Below, one piece after another: positions 43,094-50,958 of a stretch of 64,000 nt of DNA. Within the stretch, counting starts at the first letter, position 1. Every line of letters starts with the position of its first letter. This DNA comes from Streptomyces griseus. GTDB taxonomy: Bacteria; Actinomycetota; Actinomycetes; Streptomycetales; Streptomycetaceae. Location: contig NZ_UAVD01000028.1 in the NCBI RefSeq assembly GCF_900460065.1, positions 372,001 through 436,000 of the forward strand, in the 5' to 3' direction. Position numbers and translations under genes: made by a program. The notes under the pieces were generated by a model. It was not told where the DNA came from. It was given only the letters and a program-made list of their open reading frames with translations, and ran no database searches.

Positions 43094-43870
43094 TCAGTCT
43101 GACGCAGCGGCGGCGGGCAGCAGGTGCGCCGCCTCCGCGACGATCGGAATCACCCGTTCCGCCAGCTGTCCGGCCGGGCCGTCGGAGGTCTCCAGGGCCA
43201 GCAGCTCGTTCACCACCGCCGCGGTCTCCGCGTCGGTGGCGGCGGTCGCGGCGAGCAGGGCGATCAGGTGGTCGACCAGCCAGCCGCGCAGCTCGGCCGC
43301 GTCCGGCCGCTTCCCGTCGTCCAGCCAGATCAGGGAGGCCGCCTCCACGGCGGCGATCCAACTGCGCACCATCATCCGCAGGCGCGGCCCGGCGCTCTGC
43401 TCCCCGGCGCCGCCCATCCGCCCCAGGTGGCGCAGGATCTCATCGGCGGCGGCCCGCCGCACCCCGTCCACGATCGTCGTCGTCCGGGAGGTCTCCACGA
43501 CGCTGCCGCCGCGCAGCAGGGCGCTGAACCCGGTGTCGTGCTCGTCGACGAAACGCAGATAGCGGTCCAGCACCCGGGCGACCCGCTCGGTGGGCGGGCC
43601 CACCGGCGGCTCGGTGAAGCACAGCGTCAGCTCGTCGGCCGCCGAGCCGAGCGCGGCCTCGTACAACTGCTGCCGTCCGCCCGGGAAGTAGCGGTAGACG
43701 AGCGGCCGGGACACCCCGGCCGCCACCGCCACCTCGTCGAGCGAGACCTCGTCGGGCGCCCGGTGGGCGAAGAGGCCGAGCGCGGCGAGCAGGAGCTGGG
43801 CGCGGCGCTCCTCGACGCTGAGCCTGCGGTACGTCGCCCGGGGCGGCGGGACTGCGGCGGTGGAGGTCAT
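43094..43870 (-). CDS. TetR-family regulator
   Basis: A 258-residue TetR protein: HTH region RAQLLLAALGLFAHRAPDEVSLDEVAVAAGVSRPLVYRYFPG (landmarks SLDEVAVAAGVS and LVYRYF) and a helical ligand-binding domain with no recognised ligand signature. It lies directly downstream of the AurF-like diiron gene on the same strand (74 bases), so it is a prime candidate to control the diiron locus. ATG at 43870. Confidence 0.9.
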   Translation of the reverse strand: MTSTAAVPPPRATYRRLSVEERRAQLLLAALGLFAHRAPDEVSLDEVAVAAGVSRPLVYRYFPGGRQQLYEAALGSAADELTLCFTEPPVGPPTERVARVLDRYLRFVDEHDTGFSALLRGGSVVETSRTTTIVDGVRRAAADEILRHLGRMGGAGEQSAGPRLRMMVRSWIAAVEAASLIWLDDGKRPDAAELRGWLVDHLIALLAATAATDAETAAVVNELLALETSDGPAGQLAERVIPIVAEAAHLLPAAAASD

Positions 43871-43943
43871 GCCACCGACCCTAAGGCCTCGCGTCCGGAT
43901 GATGCCGGGCCCGCGGGCCCCCCGCTCCCCGTCCGCACGGCTT

Positions 43944-44879
43944 TCAGGCCAGCAACCCGGAGCTGCGCCACAGCCGCCGCCCGACGCCGTTCAACAGCCC
44001 GATGTCGTCGAAGAAGTCGGTCAGCCGTTTCGCGCCGGACTGCATCACCTCGGCGCGGTGACCGCTGGCCCTGACCTGGGCGACGGCCTCGCGTCGGTCC
44101 AGGCCGACGTTCTCGTACACCTGCGGGTTGACGAAGCAGACGGAGAAGACCCGGGCCGCCTCGCCGCAGCTCACCTTGGTGAGTTCCCGCTCCCAGCGCG
44201 GGGCGGTCACCATCTGGCGGCGCAGCTCCTCGCGGGCGTACCGGACGTGCCGGGCCTCTTCGATCACATGGATCCGGGTCACGCCGCGCACCAGGGTCTG
44301 CACCCGCTCGTCCGGGAAGGTCAGGCGCTGCATCCAGTCGAGGACCTCCTCGCCGAGCAGGGTCGCGGCGAACGAACCGGGCGTGGTGGAGACGGTCTTC
44401 AGGACGCGCGCGAGGTTGTGGTAGACGCGCGGCACCGGATACGTCGGGGCGCCGCCCCAGTCGATCATGCGGCCGAACATGATGGAGTGCCGGCACTCGT
44501 CGGCTATCTCCGTGAGCGCGTAGCGGACGTGGTTGCTGGTCACCGGCTTGTCGTAGACGTGCCGGACCAGCAGCTGCATCAGGATGATCTCGAACCAGAT
44601 GCCGAGCGAGGCGAGCGCGGCGCCCTCGTGCCGGGAGAGGTCCAGGCGCTGCTCCTCGGACATGCGGTCCCACAGCGGGGTCCCGTACAGCGAGAGCAGC
44701 TCCGGCGGCCAGAACCACTTGCCCTCCTCGACGGCCGAGTCCCAGTCGAGTTCGGTGTCGGGGTCGAAGGAGTGCTTGGCCGAGGATTCGAGCAGCCGCA
44801 GGGCGATCTGCTCGCGGTCGCGGAGCGGGCCGAGCGCGTCGCGGAGCGCGGTGGTGTCGCGAGCGGGGGCGGTCGTCAT
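43944..44879 (-). CDS. AurF-like diiron oxygenase
   Basis: A 311-residue protein of the AurF (p-aminobenzoate N-oxygenase) diiron family. The metal ligands can be read: Glu97 in GIWFEIIL, Glu128-x-x-His131 in ADECRHSIMFG, a GEEVLDW Glu at 177/178 and Glu208-x-x-His211 in VIEEARHVRY, with an extra His204 as in AurF. AurF-type enzymes use O2 to oxidise amines or C-H bonds. Residues ~44-85 (ELDWDSAVEEGKWFW..LLSLYGTPLWDRMSEEQR, key LYGTPLW) resemble the divergent diiron protein at 45210. Substrate unknown. ATG at 44879; GGTGCTCC-rich leader upstream. Confidence 0.88.
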   Translation of the reverse strand: MTTAPARDTTALRDALGPLRDREQIALRLLESSAKHSFDPDTELDWDSAVEEGKWFWPPELLSLYGTPLWDRMSEEQRLDLSRHEGAALASLGIWFEIILMQLLVRHVYDKPVTSNHVRYALTEIADECRHSIMFGRMIDWGGAPTYPVPRVYHNLARVLKTVSTTPGSFAATLLGEEVLDWMQRLTFPDERVQTLVRGVTRIHVIEEARHVRYAREELRRQMVTAPRWERELTKVSCGEAARVFSVCFVNPQVYENVGLDRREAVAQVRASGHRAEVMQSGAKRLTDFFDDIGLLNGVGRRLWRSSGLLA

Positions 44880-45209
44880 GGCGGGAGCACCTCACACGGA
44901 TGGCCGGCAACGGGTGTTACCGGCGGTTACTCCTTATGAGACTAGTTGTCAGCAGTGCCCGTCAATCCCTTGGACGCGACTCCGTCCGACTTGTTGACTC
45001 ACTGTCTACCAACGTGTGAACCTGCCGGGGAGGCGGCCGGTGCGCGCACTCAACTGCCTTCTGTGTCACGTGACTTGTCGATCACATTGATCACGCGGAT
45101 CAAGCAGATCAGACGGATCACGCGGACCGCCTCGGCGGATCACACCGATCGCGCCGATCACGTCCAGCACGTCCGTCACGTCGAGCCAGTCGAGGCGAAG
45201 GAGCCGTCC
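44880..45209. promoter_or_regulatory. 330-base divergent region with 9-base-period array
   Basis: It holds the promoters of two divergent diiron genes. Near the AurF-like gene, TTGACG (minus strand, complement of 44970-44975) and a partly symmetric GAGACTAGTTGTC area (44938-44950) could be promoter and TetR site. Near the other gene lies the GATCA repeat array, annotated separately. The frame of the 45210 gene stays open upstream through the array to 44946, but the conserved diiron protein and its ribosome site begin at 45210. Confidence 0.5.
45080..45191 (+). repeat. 9-base-period GATCA repeat array
   Basis: Units beginning GATCA occur at 45080, 45089, 45098, 45107 and 45116 (GATCACGCG twice exactly), a degenerate unit at 45125, a 4-base phase slip (45134-45137), then GATCACACC, GATCGCGCC and GATCACGTC at 45138, 45147 and 45156, fading into CACGTC units to about 45191. 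It ends 19 bases before the diiron-protein start. A multiple-of-three period would give a tripeptide repeat if translated. Confidence 0.7.
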
Positions 45210-46319
45210 GTGTCCACCCATGACCTCTACACCACTCCGCCCGCCGAACCCGTCTGGCAGGTCCCCGCCACCGGGGCCGCCCGGTTCAGCTGGGACTACG
45301 ACGACGGCCGTGAACGCCTGCTCGCCCTCTACCAGAAGGGCAAGGACAAGCAGTGGGACGGCGACAAGCGCATCGACTGGTCCCTGGAGGTCGACCCCGC
45401 CGACCCGCTCGGCACCCCCGACGAGGCGCTCACCCTGTACGGCACCCCGCACTGGGCGAAGATGACGGAGAGGGACCGGGGCGAGCTGCGTACGCACTAC
45501 ACCTCCTGGCAGTTCAGCCAGTTCCTGCACGGCGAGCAGGGCGCGATGGTGTGCGCGGCGCGCATCGTGGAGTCCGTCCCCGACCTGGACGCCAAGTTCT
45601 ACTCCGCCACCCAGACCATGGACGAGGCCCGGCACGCCGAGATCTACGGCCGCTTCCTGCACGAGAAGGTCGGCATGCTCTACCCGGTCAACGACAACCT
45701 CCAGGGGCTGCTGGGCGACACCCTGCGCGACTCCCGCTGGGACATGCCCTACCTCGGAATGCAGGTCTTGATAGAAGGCCTGGCGCTGGCCGCCTTCGGG
45801 ATGATCCGCGACACCACGACCAAGCCGCTGCCCAAGCAGATCCTCGCGTACGTCATGCAGGACGAGGCCCGGCACGTCGCCTTCGGGCGGATGGCGCTGC
45901 GCGACTACTACGGGCAGCTGAGCGACGCGGAACTCCGCGAGCGGGAGGAGTTCGTCATCGAGGGCTGCTACCTGATGCGCGACCGGCTCAGCGGCGTCGA
46001 GGTCCTGGAGAACTTCGGCATCGGCAAGCAGGAGGCGAAGGACCTCACGGAGCGCTCCGAGTTCCTCCAGCTGTTCCGCAAGCTCCTGTTCAGCCGGATC
46101 GTCCCGTGCGTGAAGGACATCGGCCTCTGGGGCCCGCGGCTCCAGAAGGCGTACGTCGACATGGGCGTCCTCGAACTCGGCGACTCCAACCTCGACCTGC
46201 TGATGTCGCAGGACGAGGAGATAGCCGAGGAACTGGACCGCGAGCGCTTCGCCGCCGAGGAACAGGCCCGGGTGGCGGAGGTCGCGGAGGCGATCGGCGA
46301 AGGCAGGCAGGTGGCCTGA
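45210..46319 (+). CDS. Ferritin-like diiron protein, divergent partner of the AurF-like gene
   Basis: A 369-residue protein with a full R2/ferritin-like ligand set: Glu109 (HGEQGAMV), Glu139-x-x-His142 (MDEARHAEIYG), Glu190 (LIEGLAL) and Glu219-x-x-His222 (QDEARHVAFG). This predicts an O2-activating diiron centre. The N-terminal part (RIDWSLEVDP..LTLYGTPHWAKMTERDR, key LYGTPHW) resembles the AurF-like neighbour, suggesting paralogues. Substrate unknown. GTG 45210 has GAAGGAG 8 bases upstream; the 88-codon upstream open frame through the repeat array is rejected as start. Confidence 0.88.
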   Translation: MSTHDLYTTPPAEPVWQVPATGAARFSWDYDDGRERLLALYQKGKDKQWDGDKRIDWSLEVDPADPLGTPDEALTLYGTPHWAKMTERDRGELRTHYTSWQFSQFLHGEQGAMVCAARIVESVPDLDAKFYSATQTMDEARHAEIYGRFLHEKVGMLYPVNDNLQGLLGDTLRDSRWDMPYLGMQVLIEGLALAAFGMIRDTTTKPLPKQILAYVMQDEARHVAFGRMALRDYYGQLSDAELREREEFVIEGCYLMRDRLSGVEVLENFGIGKQEAKDLTERSEFLQLFRKLLFSRIVPCVKDIGLWGPRLQKAYVDMGVLELGDSNLDLLMSQDEEIAEELDRERFAAEEQARVAEVAEAIGEGRQVA

Positions 46320-46375
46320 AGGGCTCCCCGGATACCGGATGTACGCCACGGGGCCCGGCGGGCCAGGATGGAGGC

Positions 46376-47269
46376 ATGACGACGAACGCGACCACAGCCG
46401 CGGGCCGCTCGGCCGCCCGCCGCAGCCTCGAAGCGCTCGCGCTGGGCGACGCGTTCGGGGAGCGGTGGTTCCCCCTCTTCCGCGCGCCCCGGCAGGCCGT
46501 GAACGAGATCCGGGCCCGCCGCACCCCGCCGGAGCCCCGCTGGCACTGGACCGACGACACGGCCCTGGCCCTCGCGCTGACCCGCTCCCTCGACGAGCAC
46601 GGCCACGTCGACCAGGACCACCTGGCCCTCTGCTACGCCCTGGCCTTCGACGCCGACCAGGCCCGCGGCTACGGCCACGGCATGCACCTCCTGCTGCCCC
46701 GACTGCTGGAGGCGCCGGCCGACTGGCGCACCCTGGCCCCCGGACTCTTCGACGGCGGCAGCCTCGGAAACGGCGCGGCCATGCGGGTCGCGCCGCTGGG
46801 CGCCCGGTTCCACGAGGACCTGGACCACGTCGCGGCGCAGGCCGTGCTGTCGGCGGAGGTCACCCACGCCCACCCGGACGGCATCGCGGGCGCGGTGGCC
46901 GTCGCGGTGGCCGCGGCGCTGTCGGCGCGCGGCGAACTGGTGCTGGACGCGGTGGCGGACCGGACGCCGGAAGGACCGGTACGCGACGGAGTGCGGCACG
47001 CCGCGCGGACGCCGTTCACCACCGAACCGTGGAAGGCCGCGGACCTCCTCGGCAACGGACAGCGCATCCGGGCCGACGACACCGTGCCCTTCGCGCTGTG
47101 GACCGCCACCCGCCACCGCGACGACCTGGAGGCGGCGCTCTGGGCGACCGCGGAGGGACTCGGCGACGTCGACACCACGTGCGCGATCACCGGGGGCGTG
47201 GTCGGGGCGGCGACGGGGACGGCCGGTGCGCCGGAGGACTGGCTGCGCCGACGCGAGCCGTTGGGCTGA
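46376..47269 (+). CDS. ADP-ribosylglycohydrolase family protein
   Basis: A 297-residue protein of the ADP-ribosylglycohydrolase (ARH/DraG-like) family. Metal-binding and substrate motifs are present: GDAFGERW near residue 24, WTDDTALALAL (~59-69), GNGAAMRVAPLG (~132) and a C-terminal DVDTTCAITGGVVGAA (DxDT..A). Such enzymes remove ADP-ribose from proteins or small molecules. Start ATG 46376: the GGAGG is too near, but AGGA 6 bases upstream serves. It follows the diiron gene by 56 bases with no clear terminator, so it may be co-transcribed. Confidence 0.88.
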   Translation: MTTNATTAAGRSAARRSLEALALGDAFGERWFPLFRAPRQAVNEIRARRTPPEPRWHWTDDTALALALTRSLDEHGHVDQDHLALCYALAFDADQARGYGHGMHLLLPRLLEAPADWRTLAPGLFDGGSLGNGAAMRVAPLGARFHEDLDHVAAQAVLSAEVTHAHPDGIAGAVAVAVAAALSARGELVLDAVADRTPEGPVRDGVRHAARTPFTTEPWKAADLLGNGQRIRADDTVPFALWTATRHRDDLEAALWATAEGLGDVDTTCAITGGVVGAATGTAGAPEDWLRRREPLG

Positions 47270-47365
47270 AGGGCCGGACCGGCGGGCCGGGGGCGATGCT
47301 CTCGACCTGATACCGATACCGGCCTCATCGAAATTCCGTTCGCAAACGTGTCGTACGGTGAGCGC

Positions 47366-48217
47366 ATGACCACCCCGCCGCACCCGCCGCAGGGCCCGTA
47401 CGGGCCGCCGTCCCCGCAGAATCCGTACGGCCAGAACCCCTACGGCGCGCCGCCCGCCGCGCCCGGTTCCGTGCCGCAGCCGCCGCCCTACGGCTACCCG
47501 CAACAGCCCCCGGCGCAGCCCCAGCAGGGCGGCTGGGGCCAGCCCGGCATACCCGGCGGCTGGCCGCCCCAGGGCCCGCAGCCGCCGCGGCGCAAGCGGA
47601 CCGGACTCGTCGTCGGGATCGCCGTCGGCGCGGTCGTGGTGGCGGGGGCCATCGTCTTCGGCGTCACCCAGCTCGCCGACAAGGGGACCGACCTGGCGTA
47701 CCCGAAGGCGGAGTACCGGCTCCTCGTGCAGCAGAAGCTCCTGGACGGCGAATTCCGCCTGGGCCAGGACCTCTCGGAGACCGAGGGCAAGGAGATCGAG
47801 GACACTCCCGACCCCAGCATCCGGGACGGTGAGGCGGTCGTCGCGCACTACACGTCGGACAAGGGCGGCGCCCTGGTGCTCTCGGGGATGTACGGGCGGC
47901 TCGCCAGCCCCGGCTTCATGCGCGGCAAGATCATGGAGGGTGCGGCGGAGGCCGACGGGGCGAAGCTCGTCGTGCCCGCCGAGGAGTTCACGCCCGAGGG
48001 GTACGACATCACGATCGAGTGCCAGGTCGTGCAGTCGAAGGAGGCCGGTGGCGTCGCGAACATCCCGATGTGCGCCTGGGGCGACGACAACACCGCCGCG
48101 ATGATCGCGGTGATCCGCCCGGAGAGCGTGCTCAAGGACGCCGAGTCCATCGACCTGGCCGCGGTCGCGGCGGAGGCGGCCAAGGTCCGCGAGGAGGCCC
48201 GCAAGCCGATCGGCTGA
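47366..48217 (+). CDS. Membrane-anchored protein with proline/glycine/glutamine-rich cytoplasmic tail
   Basis: A 283-residue protein. Residues 1-75 are low-complexity (PPHPPQGPYGPPSPQNPYGQ repeats of NPYG and PQQPP), then RRKRTG and one membrane helix at ~81-103 (LVVGIAVGAVVVAGAIVFGV), then an extracytoplasmic domain of ~180 residues with two Cys (ITIECQVV, NIPMCAWG). This is a common Streptomyces architecture of unknown function. ATG 47366 follows GGTGAG. Confidence 0.75.
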   Translation: MTTPPHPPQGPYGPPSPQNPYGQNPYGAPPAAPGSVPQPPPYGYPQQPPAQPQQGGWGQPGIPGGWPPQGPQPPRRKRTGLVVGIAVGAVVVAGAIVFGVTQLADKGTDLAYPKAEYRLLVQQKLLDGEFRLGQDLSETEGKEIEDTPDPSIRDGEAVVAHYTSDKGGALVLSGMYGRLASPGFMRGKIMEGAAEADGAKLVVPAEEFTPEGYDITIECQVVQSKEAGGVANIPMCAWGDDNTAAMIAVIRPESVLKDAESIDLAAVAAEAAKVREEARKPIG

Positions 48218-48347
48218 CCGGCGGCGACGGGCCGGCGGGGACCGAGCGGCGGCCTGACACCGGACATGTGACGGTTGGCCCCTGACGACCGGACGCCGGG
48301 ACCGGGCGTCGGCTCCACCCGCCGGAGCCCCGCCCCCGCCCCGCCCG

Positions 48348-49451
48348 TCAGCGGTTCGGGGCGGGGGGCGGGCTCGGCGCGGCGGGCAGGGCGCCCTCCA
48401 CCGCGCGGGCCGCGGCGAGCAGCCGGACGTCGGCGCCCCGCGCCGCCGCCACCTGGAGTCCCACCGGGCAGCCGTCCCCGGTGAACCCGGCGGGCAGGCT
48501 CGCCGCCGGATGCCCGCTCAGGTTGAACACCCAGGTCAGGGCCGTGGAGTAGAGGGCCCCGGGACCCTCGTGGCCGTGCGGCCGGTTCGGGGTGGCCGGG
48601 GTCAGCAGCAGGGCCCCGCCCGCGAGCAGCGCGTCCAGCCGCTCGTCGTTCTCCCGCCGCACCCGCACCGCGCCGGGATCGTCCGGCGCCCCGCCCCGTA
48701 TCGCCGTCCACGCCCCCACCGGGTCGAGCAGCGCGGCCTCGCGCCCCAGGAGGCGTACGGTCCCCGCCGCGACGAGCCGGTCCACCGCGGCCCGGACGAC
48801 GGCCGCCACCTCCGGGTCCACCTCCGCGTACCCGAGGTCCTCGCTGTACACGGCGGGCAGCGGGAGGGCGGGAGCGGTGACCGGTTCGTACCCGTCCAGC
48901 ATGTGGCGCAGATACGGTTCCGCCGCGTCCGCCGACCGGGCCAGCACCCCGGCCGAGGCCAGCCCCGACCGGTCGGGGGAGGGGAGCAGCCCGTTCGTCG
49001 TCTTCAGCCCGAACACCCCGCACCAGGCGGCCGGGATGCGGACCGACCCGGCCCCGTCGCCGCCCGTCGCCAGTTCCGCCATCCCCGCCGCCACCGCGAC
49101 CGCCGACCCGGCCGAGGAGCCGCCCGGAGTACGGTCGGCCCGCCACGGGTTGACCGTACGGCCGTGCGGACCCAGGCCCCAGGTCTGCCAGTGGGCGCCG
49201 GGCCCGGGCACCGAGGTCGCACCGACCGGGGAGCCGCCCGCCGCGAGCAGCCGACGGGCCGCGAAGGACCGGATCCCGGAGGGGCCCTTCACCGCGAACG
49301 GCAGCCCGCCCAGGGGGAGTCGGCGCGCCACGGCCTCCCGTTCCCGGGCGAGCGCTTCGTCCGGCCAGAGCTCGATGAACGCGCCCAGCGCCGGATCCAG
49401 CCGGTCGATCCGCTCCAGGGCCCGCGCCACGGCGGAGGTCGTCCGAGTCAT
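48348..49451 (-). CDS. Short amidase-signature enzyme
   Basis: A 367-residue amidase. The Ser-cisSer-Lys triad can be placed: Lys55 in PFAVKGPSGI, cis-Ser112 in TPGGSSAGSAVAVAAG and nucleophile Ser136 in GAGSVRIPAAWCGVFGLK. It is shorter than most (450-500 residues), lacking part of the C-terminal region, but the catalytic core is complete. Substrate amide unknown. ATG 49451. The intergenic stretch 48218-48347 upstream of its stop has G+C-rich inverted repeats that may terminate it and the convergent membrane-protein gene. Confidence 0.85.
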   Translation of the reverse strand: MTRTTSAVARALERIDRLDPALGAFIELWPDEALAREREAVARRLPLGGLPFAVKGPSGIRSFAARRLLAAGGSPVGATSVPGPGAHWQTWGLGPHGRTVNPWRADRTPGGSSAGSAVAVAAGMAELATGGDGAGSVRIPAAWCGVFGLKTTNGLLPSPDRSGLASAGVLARSADAAEPYLRHMLDGYEPVTAPALPLPAVYSEDLGYAEVDPEVAAVVRAAVDRLVAAGTVRLLGREAALLDPVGAWTAIRGGAPDDPGAVRVRRENDERLDALLAGGALLLTPATPNRPHGHEGPGALYSTALTWVFNLSGHPAASLPAGFTGDGCPVGLQVAAARGADVRLLAAARAVEGALPAAPSPPPAPNR

Positions 49452-49500
49452 GGGCCCAGTCTGCCGTGCGCTCCGCCGTGCGCTCCGCCGTGCGCCCCGG

Positions 49501-50958
49501 CTACTCCTCCAGCGCCGCCTCCATCACGGCCCGGGCGATCGGGGCCGCGCTGCCGCCGCCGCTGATGTCGCCCCGGTCGGCGGCGGCGTCCTCCACGACC
49601 ACCGCCACCGCGACGGCCGGGCGGCCGGAGTCGGGGGCCCGGGCCCAGGAGATGAACCAGGCGTACGGCAGACCGGAGTTGTCGACGCCGTGCTGGGCGG
49701 TGCCGGTCTTCCCGCCGACCTCGACTCCGTCGATCGCCGCGTTCGACCCGGTGCCGTTCTCCACCACGTCGACCATCATCCGCTGGAGCTGCACCGCCGT
49801 CGCCGGGTTCATCGGCCGCTCGTACGCCTCGGAGCCCTCCCGCCGCACCGTGTCCCCGTCGGCGGTGGTCACCCGGTCCACCAGATGCGGACGGCGCAGA
49901 TCCCCGCCGTTGGCCACCGCCGAGGCGACCATCGCCATCTGGAGCGGGGTCGCCGTCGTGTTGAACTGCCCGATCGAGGAGAGCGCGAGCTGGTCGTCGC
50001 TCATGTCCGTGTCGAAGTTGCTCCTCGCCACCCCGGACGGGATGCGCAGCCCGGAGTCGTTGAAGCCGAACCTCTCCGCCGTCTCCACCATCCCCTCCAG
50101 TCCGACCTCCACCCCGAGATGGGCCATCACCGTGTTGCAGGAGACCCGGATCGCGTCCGCCAGCGACGCCTGCTCGCACCCTCTCGCCTCGTTCGGCAGG
50201 GTCGTCCGCGTCCCCGGCAGGACGTACGGCGACGGCGTGTCCGTGGCCGCGTCGGCGTCCGTCACCACCCGCTCGTCCAGGGCCGCCGCCGCCGTCACGA
50301 TCTTGAAGGTGGAGCCCGGCGGATAGGTCTGCCGGATGGCCCGGTTGAGCATCGGCATACTCGTGGCCGCGTTCAGCCGGGCCCAGGCGTCGGTCACCGC
50401 GGAACCGGTCCCCGACAGCCGCTCGGGGTCGTACGACGGGGTCGAGACCAGCGCCAGGATCGCGCCCGTGGACGGGTCCAGCGCCGCGACCGCGCCCCGC
50501 CGCCCGCGCAGCCCGTCGTACGCGGCCTGCTGCATCGACGCCCTGATCGTGGTGACGACGTCGCCGCCCGGCTGCCGGCCCCGGGTGAACTCGTTCCAGA
50601 AGGGCAGCGGCGCCAGCAGGGAGTCCGTACCGGAGAGGACGGCGTCCTCGGCGTTCTCGATGAGCGTCGTGCCGTACGTCTGCGAGGCGTATCCGGTCAC
50701 CGGCGCGTACAGCGGGCCGTGCAGATAGGTGCGTTCGAAGCTGAGCCGCTCGCCGGTCTCCTTGTTGCCGGTCACGGGCCGGTCGCCGACCAGGATGTTG
50801 CCGCGCGGCTGGTCGTAGCGGGCGATGGTGTTGCGGCGGTTGGCCGGATTGTCGTCCAGTTCGTCGGCCTCGAAGACCTGGATCCGGGCCGCGTTGACGA
50901 GCAGTGCCACCAGCAGCAGCAGACAGAAGGCGGCGGCCCGCCGGATGCAGCGGATCAC
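49501..50958 (-). CDS. Class B penicillin-binding protein (PbpA-like transpeptidase)
   Basis: A 485-residue PBP2-type transpeptidase that crosslinks peptidoglycan. N-terminal membrane anchor 8-23, dimerisation/pedestal domain with PRGNILVGDRPVTG, and transpeptidase motifs Ser216-T-F-Lys219 (PPGSTFKI), Ser273-Cys-Asn275 (RVSCNTVMAHLG) and Lys417-T-G-T420 (GKTGTAQHG). Its start overlaps the SEDS gene stop (ATGA), making an obligate pair. It resembles mycobacterial PbpA. The glycosyltransferase partner is the SEDS protein. Confidence 0.95.
   Translation of the reverse strand: MIRCIRRAAAFCLLLLVALLVNAARIQVFEADELDDNPANRRNTIARYDQPRGNILVGDRPVTGNKETGERLSFERTYLHGPLYAPVTGYASQTYGTTLIENAEDAVLSGTDSLLAPLPFWNEFTRGRQPGGDVVTTIRASMQQAAYDGLRGRRGAVAALDPSTGAILALVSTPSYDPERLSGTGSAVTDAWARLNAATSMPMLNRAIRQTYPPGSTFKIVTAAAALDERVVTDADAATDTPSPYVLPGTRTTLPNEARGCEQASLADAIRVSCNTVMAHLGVEVGLEGMVETAERFGFNDSGLRIPSGVARSNFDTDMSDDQLALSSIGQFNTTATPLQMAMVASAVANGGDLRRPHLVDRVTTADGDTVRREGSEAYERPMNPATAVQLQRMMVDVVENGTGSNAAIDGVEVGGKTGTAQHGVDNSGLPYAWFISWARAPDSGRPAVAVAVVVEDAAADRGDISGGGSAAPIARAVMEAALEE

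Noticed and set aside
45080-45191. CRISPR-like array
   Set aside because: The unit is only 9 bases with no spacers and no cas genes nearby.
44946-45209. Extended N-terminus for the diiron protein through the GATCA array
   Set aside because: The conserved protein and a good ribosome site start at 45210; the upstream peptide is compositionally odd and derives from the repeat. Kept only as a possibility in the findings.
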